Positions 7,557 through 11,503 of a stretch of 11,503 nucleotides of DNA are shown one piece after another. Under the pieces are notes generated by a model. It worked only from the letters and a program-made list of their open reading frames with translations, was not told the DNA's origin and ran no database searches. Positions within the stretch are counted from its first letter, which is position 1. Each line of letters opens with the position of its first letter. The stretch is from assembly GCA_028290085.1 (NCBI GenBank), contig JAQGKN010000629.1:1-11503 (forward strand), given 5' to 3'. This DNA comes from Hyphomicrobiales bacterium. GTDB lineage: Bacteria > Pseudomonadota > Alphaproteobacteria > Rhizobiales > Beijerinckiaceae. Made by a program: the position numbers and the translations under genes.

Positions 7557-8297
7557 CTAATCCTCGGCGTCCGCATCCTCGGCGTTAGGCACGTCGGTGC
7601 CTGGCCGACGACCGCGAAAGCCCGTCGCCAGGACGTAGAGTTCGGCCGAACCGGCGCGGCTCGCCTCGGGCTTCACATGGCGCACGGTTTTGAAATCGCG
7701 CTTCAGTTGGGCGAGAAGCTGGTGCTCGGTGCCGCCCTGCAGAACCTTGGCGACGAAAAAGCCACCGGGTGCCAGCACTTCCGTGGCAAATTCAATTGCG
7801 AGTTCCGCGAGCCCAACGATCTTGATGTGGTCGGTTTTCTTATGGCCGGTCGTGTTGGCCGCCATGTCGGACATCACGCCGTCTGCTTCGCCCCCAAGCA
7901 TCGCCTTGAGGCGGTCAGGCGCGTCCTCGTCGAGGAAGTCCATGACGGTGAATTCAACGCCGGGAATGAAATCAATGTCGAGCAGATCGATGCCGATCAC
8001 GCGGCCATGACCATTGGCGGAGCCGACCTTTTTGGCCGCCACCTGCGCCCAGCCACCGGGCGCGGCGCCCAGATCGACGATCCGCTGGCCATGGCGCAGC
8101 AGCTTATAGCGATCGTCCATCTCGATCAGTTTGAAGGCCGCGCGCGAGCGCCAGCCCTCCTTCTTCGCCTGCACGACATAAGGGTCGTTCAGCTGGCGCT
8201 GGAGCCAGAGCGTGGAAGACATGGTGCGCTTCTTGGCAGTCTTCACGCGCACCTTGAGCGAGCCTTCGCGGCTGCCGGTGCTCTTCTTTTGTGTCAT
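7557..8297 (-). CDS. rlmE: 23S rRNA (uridine-2'-O-)-methyltransferase RlmE (FtsJ/RrmJ)
   Basis: RlmE methylates the 2'-O of a conserved A-loop uridine (U2552 in E. coli) of 23S rRNA within the large ribosomal subunit, using S-adenosylmethionine. The 246 residues contain the SAM motif VDLGAAPGGW (74-83) and the K-D-K-E tetrad: Lys56 (RAAFKL), Asp144 (MSDMAANTTG), Lys184 (FVAKVLQGG) and Glu219 (SAELY). A basic N-terminal extension (about 1-28) precedes the core, and an acidic tail ends the protein, as often seen in alphaproteobacteria. The ATG at 8297 overlaps the ppx stop as ATGA, so translation is probably coupled. An open frame continues upstream inside ppx, but the family match begins only after 8297. 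Confidence 0.95.
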   Translation of the reverse strand: MTQKKSTGSREGSLKVRVKTAKKRTMSSTLWLQRQLNDPYVVQAKKEGWRSRAAFKLIEMDDRYKLLRHGQRIVDLGAAPGGWAQVAAKKVGSANGHGRVIGIDLLDIDFIPGVEFTVMDFLDEDAPDRLKAMLGGEADGVMSDMAANTTGHKKTDHIKIVGLAELAIEFATEVLAPGGFFVAKVLQGGTEHQLLAQLKRDFKTVRHVKPEASRAGSAELYVLATGFRGRRPGTDVPNAEDADAED

Positions 8298-9400
8298 CGA
8301 CGATGCTCTCGTACCCTTTCGCCATCCCGCCAGACGCCGTCGGCGCCCATCAACTCGGCGAGAATGCCTTCGCGCAGGCCACGATCCGCAATGCGGACAC
8401 GGTCCGCCGGAAAGGCCAGCCGGATTGCCTCCAGAATGGCGCAACCGGCGAGCACGAGATCCGCGCGTTCAGCTCCGATGCATCCATTGGCGACACGGTC
8501 GTCATAGCTCATCGCGCGCAAACGATCCAGCGCGCCGTCGACCTCGTTCTCGGACATCCAGAGTCCATCGACCCGGCGCCGGTCGTAGCGGAGCAGGTTC
8601 AGGTGCACCCCGGCCAGCGTGGTGACGGTGCCCGACGTGCCCAGCAGATGGAAATTGTCGCAGCGCATCTCGTCGGCAACGCGATTGCGAAAATCGGCGA
8701 GTTCGGCCCAGACATGGTCGATCATCGCTTCGAACGTATCGGGATCGACGTTGTAGCCGCCGAATTTCTCGGCCAGCGTCACCACGCCAAGCTGTCGCGA
8801 CGCCCAATGACGCACGCGGCTCCGGATATCAGCCCCCTGCCCGGTCGCGCCACGCGCCAGCCAGACAATTTCCGACGAGCCGCCGCCGATATCGAACAGC
8901 ACGACGCCCTTCGCCTGCGCGTCAGCCAGCGCAGCGCAACCGGCGGCAGCCAGCTGCGCCTCCGTCTCGCGATCCTCGATCTCGAGCTCAAGCCCTGTGC
9001 GCTCACTGACGCGGGCGATGAACTCCTCCCCGTTCTCGGCCATGCGGCAGGCTTCTGTCGCAATCAGCCGGGCGCGCGTGACACCGCGGGCATCCATCTT
9101 GTCGCGGCAGATCTCCAGCGCACCCAGCGTACGGCGAATCGCTGCCTCGCTGAGGTGGCCAGACGCGCTGACGCCTTCGCCGAGCCGCACGATGCGGGAA
9201 AAGGCATCGACGATGCGAAACCCCTCCCGCGCGGGACGAGCGATCAGCAGACGGCAATTGTTGGTGCCAAGATCGAGCGCGGCATAGGTGTGCGGCTGTG
9301 CGCGCAGGCGATCAACCCCGGCGGTGGTCCGTTCGGCGCTCGCGCGACGCTCTGCGTCGGCGAGGTCGGCCCCGGTCCCGTTGAGGTCCATGGCTGGCAC
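8294..9400 (-). CDS. ppx: Ppx/GppA-family exopolyphosphatase / pppGpp phosphohydrolase
   Basis: The family hydrolyses terminal phosphates of polyphosphate and/or the 5'-phosphate of pppGpp. The 368 residues show the ASKHA actin-like fold: phosphate loop 1 AALDLGTNNCRLLIA (40-54), TEACRMAEN (115-123), phosphate loop 2 FDIGGGSSEIVW (169-180), and GTSGTVTTLAGVHLNL (254-269). Length fits the short form with the two core domains and no C-terminal HD domain. Which of the two activities dominates cannot be read from sequence. I chose GTG 9400 because AGGAG lies nine bases upstream; ATG 9391 or GTG 9451 are in-frame alternatives, and the first 35 residues are poorly conserved. It is translationally coupled to rlmE and diverges from the HD-GYP gene. 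Confidence 0.92.
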   Translation of the reverse strand: MPAMDLNGTGADLADAERRASAERTTAGVDRLRAQPHTYAALDLGTNNCRLLIARPAREGFRIVDAFSRIVRLGEGVSASGHLSEAAIRRTLGALEICRDKMDARGVTRARLIATEACRMAENGEEFIARVSERTGLELEIEDRETEAQLAAAGCAALADAQAKGVVLFDIGGGSSEIVWLARGATGQGADIRSRVRHWASRQLGVVTLAEKFGGYNVDPDTFEAMIDHVWAELADFRNRVADEMRCDNFHLLGTSGTVTTLAGVHLNLLRYDRRRVDGLWMSENEVDGALDRLRAMSYDDRVANGCIGAERADLVLAGCAILEAIRLAFPADRVRIADRGLREGILAELMGADGVWRDGERVREHRR

Positions 9401-9713
9401 GGCAAAACTCTCCTGTCGCGCAAGGCTGGAATGGCGGCCGAGGCGGTTCACCGCGGAGTGTACCGGTCCTCAGTATGTTTTGCCATGTGAATTGGCGTAA
9501 CGGCCTCCCCTCAGCTGCGGGGCTGGAGCGGAGCTACCCGATCAACGGAGCGAGATGCGCCGGGCGACCGCGACAGACCAAACAGCAAGGGTTGAAAAGG
9601 CTGAACTTTCAAGAACGTAGTCACAACTTCACTATCGAACTGATCAAGCTAGCGAATTGCTAATCTTTGCCTGTAAGTCTCCGGACGAAACGCTAACCGG
9701 TGCCCGAAATACA
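9401..9713. other. Divergent intergenic region between ppx and the HD-GYP gene
   Basis: These 313 bases carry no credible gene; short frames here begin at weak starts and resemble nothing known. Two inverted repeats stand out: TTGAAA (9592-9597) with TTTCAA (9607-9612) across nine bases, and TAGC (9650-9653) with GCTA (9659-9662) across GAATT. The stretch 9590-9665 is AT-richer than the flanking coding DNA and probably holds promoters. I could not assign definite -35/-10 boxes on either strand. Confidence 0.5.
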
Positions 9714-11084
9714 ATGTTCGATTTCGAACCTCACGCTGGCCCTCATATTCAGCTCGGCGAATTGCTGGGTGCGTTGAGCCACGCGCTCGACATGACCGAG
9801 GGCCAGCCCGCCGGGCATTGCGTGCGCTGCTGCTGGATTGGCACGCGCATCGGCCAGGCCATTGGAATGTCGGATGCCGAACTCGGCGACCTCACCTACA
9901 CCCTGCTGCTGAAGGATCTCGGCTGCAGCAGCAATGCCGCGAGAATCTGCCAGCTCTATCTGACCGACGATCTCGACTTCAAACGTGACTTCAAGGAGAT
10001 CGACGGCAGCCTGCCCAAGGTCCTGCGATTCGTGCTCGCACACACGGGTCTGAAAGCAGGCCTCGCAGAACGCTTTCGCGCCATGCTCAACATCATCCAG
10101 AACGGCGGCGAGATTGCGCGCGAACTGATCGAGACCCGCTGCCAGCGCGGCGCAGGCATCGCGCGCCAGCTTCGCTTCTCCGAAGCTGTGGCGGAGGGGA
10201 TTACCGGCCTCGACGAACATTGGGACGGCTCCGGCCAGCCCCTCGGCAAAGTCGGAACCGACATCCCCATGTTCGCGCGCATTGCGCTGATGGCGCAGGT
10301 CATAGACGTCTTCTTCACGGCCGGAGGCGCTGAGACGGCCCGGCTGGAGGTTTCGCGCCGCTCCGGCGGCTGGTTCGACCCGGCATTGGTCGATGCTTTC
10401 CAGAGTTTGGCTGATGACCCGGGGTTCTGGGCCGAGCGTCGCGCCGACGATCTGCAAGCGCGCGTTCTCGCGCTCGACGCAGCGCAGAAGCGCGCGCCCC
10501 TCAACGACGATTTCTTCGACGATATCGCGACGGCCTTCGCGCAGGTGGTCGATTCCAAGAGCCCTTTCACCGCAGGCCACAGCGAGCGCGTCGCGCTGTT
10601 CACTGACATGATTGCCGAGGCCATGGACATTGCGCCGGGCCGCCGCCGATGGCTCAAGCGAACAGCGCTGCTGCACGACATCGGCAAGCTCGGCGTCAGC
10701 AATTCGATTCTCGACAAGCCGGCCAAGCTCGACGATGCCGAATTCGAGGCAATGAAACTGCATGCCGCCTACTCGGAGGTCATCCTGTCGCGCGTCGCAG
10801 CCTTCGCCGACATGGCCCGAATCGCTGGAGCCCACCACGAGCGCCTCGATGGAAAGGGCTACCCGAGAGGCATCGCGGGCGACGAGATTTGCCTGGAAAC
10901 ACGGATCATCACGACAGCCGACATATTCGATGCCCTGACGGCCGACCGCCCCTATCGCGCTGCCATGCCAGTCTCGAAAGCACTGGGAATCATGACAGAG
11001 AGCCTGGGAACAGCCCTCGACCCTGTCTGTTTCGAAGCCCTTCAAAGAGCCCTGGCCAAGATCCAGCCTGCGCAGGCCGCGTGA
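9714..11084 (+). CDS. Tandem HD-GYP-type phosphohydrolase, first domain degenerate
   Basis: A 456-residue soluble protein with two related HD modules. The C-terminal one (about 267-450) has a full HD-GYP set: His289 (GHSERV), His321-Asp322 in [12 protein letters not shown], His350, [13 protein letters not shown] (374-386) and Asp403 in [18 protein letters not shown], so it should be an active metal phosphodiesterase, most likely acting on cyclic-di-GMP. The N-terminal one (about 15-205) keeps the outline but not the chemistry: GHCVR (His35), LLKDLG where LLHDIG is expected (the histidine is Lys67), and EHWDGSGQP in place of HHExxDGxGYP. It may be a dimerisation or sensing module. The ATG at 9714 has no strong ribosome site; an upstream TTG at 9657 is unlikely. 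No signal peptide or membrane helix is seen. It diverges from ppx. Confidence 0.88.
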   Translation: MFDFEPHAGPHIQLGELLGALSHALDMTEGQPAGHCVRCCWIGTRIGQAIGMSDAELGDLTYTLLLKDLGCSSNAARICQLYLTDDLDFKRDFKEIDGSLPKVLRFVLAHTGLKAGLAERFRAMLNIIQNGGEIARELIETRCQRGAGIARQLRFSEAVAEGITGLDEHWDGSGQPLGKVGTDIPMFARIALMAQVIDVFFTAGGAETARLEVSRRSGGWFDPALVDAFQSLADDPGFWAERRADDLQARVLALDAAQKRAPLNDDFFDDIATAFAQVVDSKSPFTAGHSERVALFTDMIAEAMDIAPGRRRWLKRTALLHDIGKLGVSNSILDKPAKLDDAEFEAMKLHAAYSEVILSRVAAFADMARIAGAHHERLDGKGYPRGIAGDEICLETRIITTADIFDALTADRPYRAAMPVSKALGIMTESLGTALDPVCFEALQRALAKIQPAQAA

Positions 11085-11110
11085 GGCGCACCAAAGTCGC
11101 GCTGAGCCCG

Positions 11111-11139
11111 TTGACACGAGCAAACGGGACGGGCTAAGA
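11111..11139 (+). promoter_or_regulatory. Candidate promoter for tRNA-Gln
   Basis: TTGACA (11111-11116) is a perfect -35, followed by a 17-base spacer and CTAAGA (11134-11139), a weak -10 that keeps the CTA seen in many rhizobial -10 boxes. It lies between the HD-GYP gene and the tRNA, and would give a tRNA precursor with a leader of about 75 bases. Confidence 0.5.
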
Positions 11140-11172
11140 ACGCGCCACTGGAACACGCCTTGGCGTTTCCAC

Positions 11173-11190
11173 CTCGATCCACGGATCGAG
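11173..11190. repeat. Perfect inverted repeat in the tRNA-Gln leader
   Basis: CTCGATCC (11173-11180) and GGATCGAG (11183-11190) are perfect arms separated by AC. A further pair, AGTCTC (11197-11202) and GAGACT (11212-11217), follows with a nine-base spacer, ending four bases before the tRNA. No T-run follows either hairpin. Confidence 0.5.
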
Positions 11191-11221
11191 CCGAGAAGTC
11201 TCTGAAATCACGAGACTCTCT

Positions 11222-11295
11222 TGGGGGATAGTTCAACGGTAGAACTGCGGACTCTGACTCCGTCAATCTTGGTTCGAATCCAGGTCCCCCAGCCA
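11222..11295 (+). tRNA. tRNA-Gln (anticodon CTG)
   Basis: The 74 bases fold as a complete cloverleaf. The acceptor TGGGGGA pairs with TCCCCCA. The D arm is GTTC...GAAC, and the anticodon stem GCGGA/TCCGT closes the loop CTCTGAC. The anticodon CTG is at 11254-11256 and reads CAG codons. The T arm is CTTGG-TTCGAAT-CCAGG. Discriminator G and an encoded CCA end the gene. TGGGG at the 5' end is typical of bacterial tRNA-Gln. Confidence 0.96.
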
Positions 11296-11338
11296 ACAAA
11301 ATCAATCACTTAGCGACCAGCCGCCAGACGATTTTCGG

Positions 11339-11359
11339 AACCCGTAAGCAACCCGTAAG
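11339..11359. repeat. Tandem 10-base direct repeat downstream of tRNA-Gln
   Basis: AACCCGTAAG occurs at 11339-11348 and again at 11350-11359 with one C between. It lies 43 bases after the tRNA 3' end in a stretch with no supported gene. Such repeats next to a tRNA can be recombinase arm sites, but that is inference. Confidence 0.6.
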
Positions 11360-11503
11360 ATTGTGGCCAAGCTCCACGAAACTGGTTAGATGGCTTGGTC
11401 ACGGGTCCGCCGAGAGGGTCGGTCGCGTCGTAAGTTGGTGTCGAAATGGGCGCACCATGCGGAGCATGCCGCTAAGGTCAAGAATCCTACCTAACCGGGT
11501 TTA

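Noticed and set aside
8298..8444. 49-residue N-terminal extension of RlmE
   Set aside because: It would lie inside ppx, has no family similarity, and the ATGA start at 8297 explains the gene arrangement better.
8291..9490. 399-residue plus-strand open frame across ppx
   Set aside because: It is the antisense shadow of the ASKHA-fold ppx, whose phosphate loops are on the minus strand.
9517..9532. CCCC-TCAGCTGC-GGGG hairpin as a terminator
   Set aside because: Only four base pairs, no T-run on either strand, and it lies between divergent gene starts.
9693..11156. 487-residue minus-strand open frame, longer than the sense gene
   Set aside because: Antisense to the HD-GYP gene with its intact catalytic motifs. 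No family features, no ribosome site; a codon-bias artefact.
11042..11305. 87-residue minus-strand frame containing GPGFEPRLTESESAVL
   Set aside because: That peptide is the antisense translation of the tRNA-Gln gene, a familiar mis-annotation, not a protein.
11390..11494. 34-residue basic open frame after the tRNA
   Set aside because: It starts right after a stop with no ribosome site and matches nothing I know; length is within chance.

Overview
The window looks like chromosome from an alphaproteobacterium of the order Hyphomicrobiales (Rhizobiales). This rests on strong GC bias at third codon positions, a MarR-type regulator resembling LdtR next to an L,D-transpeptidase, an exopolyphosphatase-rlmE pair, an RDD-bpt pair and a HemB of the magnesium-type alphaproteobacterial class. 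No genus can be assigned from the sequence alone.

Layout. Bases 1-1156 (minus) hold a YcbB-like L,D-transpeptidase with a Tat-type signal; its C-terminus runs off the left edge. Upstream on the same strand is its probable regulator ldtR (1467-1979), closed by its own terminator. A 313-base divergent intergenic region with several inverted repeats leads to an Amidohydro_2-family metal-dependent hydrolase/decarboxylase (2293-3303, plus). This converges on a small four-helix membrane protein (3333-3785, minus), which diverges from hemB (3944-4978, plus). hemB converges on a site-2-protease-like M50 peptidase with CBS domains (5012-6106, minus). An RDD membrane protein and the N-degron enzyme Bpt (6273-7547, plus) run into a convergent ppx/gppA-rlmE operon (7557-9400, minus) whose two genes overlap by ATGA. 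A further 313-base divergent gap leads to a protein with two HD-GYP-like domains, the first degenerate (9714-11084, plus). A tRNA-Gln(CTG) follows at 11222-11295, and about 200 bases after it show no convincing gene.

Themes. Most genes are core housekeeping: peptidoglycan 3-3 cross-linking, haem synthesis, 23S rRNA methylation, polyphosphate or (p)ppGpp turnover and N-end-rule protein turnover. The regulatory and envelope-stress genes (ldtR, the M50-CBS protease, the HD-GYP protein) are the less ordinary part. I found no CRISPR array, insertion sequence, toxin-antitoxin pair or defence cassette, and no clear undescribed system. The best places for a second look are the degenerate-plus-active HD-GYP pair divergent from ppx, the tRNA-Gln 3' flank as a possible integration site, and the palindromes and hairpins in the divergent promoter regions. 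Several very long open frames lie antisense to real genes and are treated as artefacts of codon bias.
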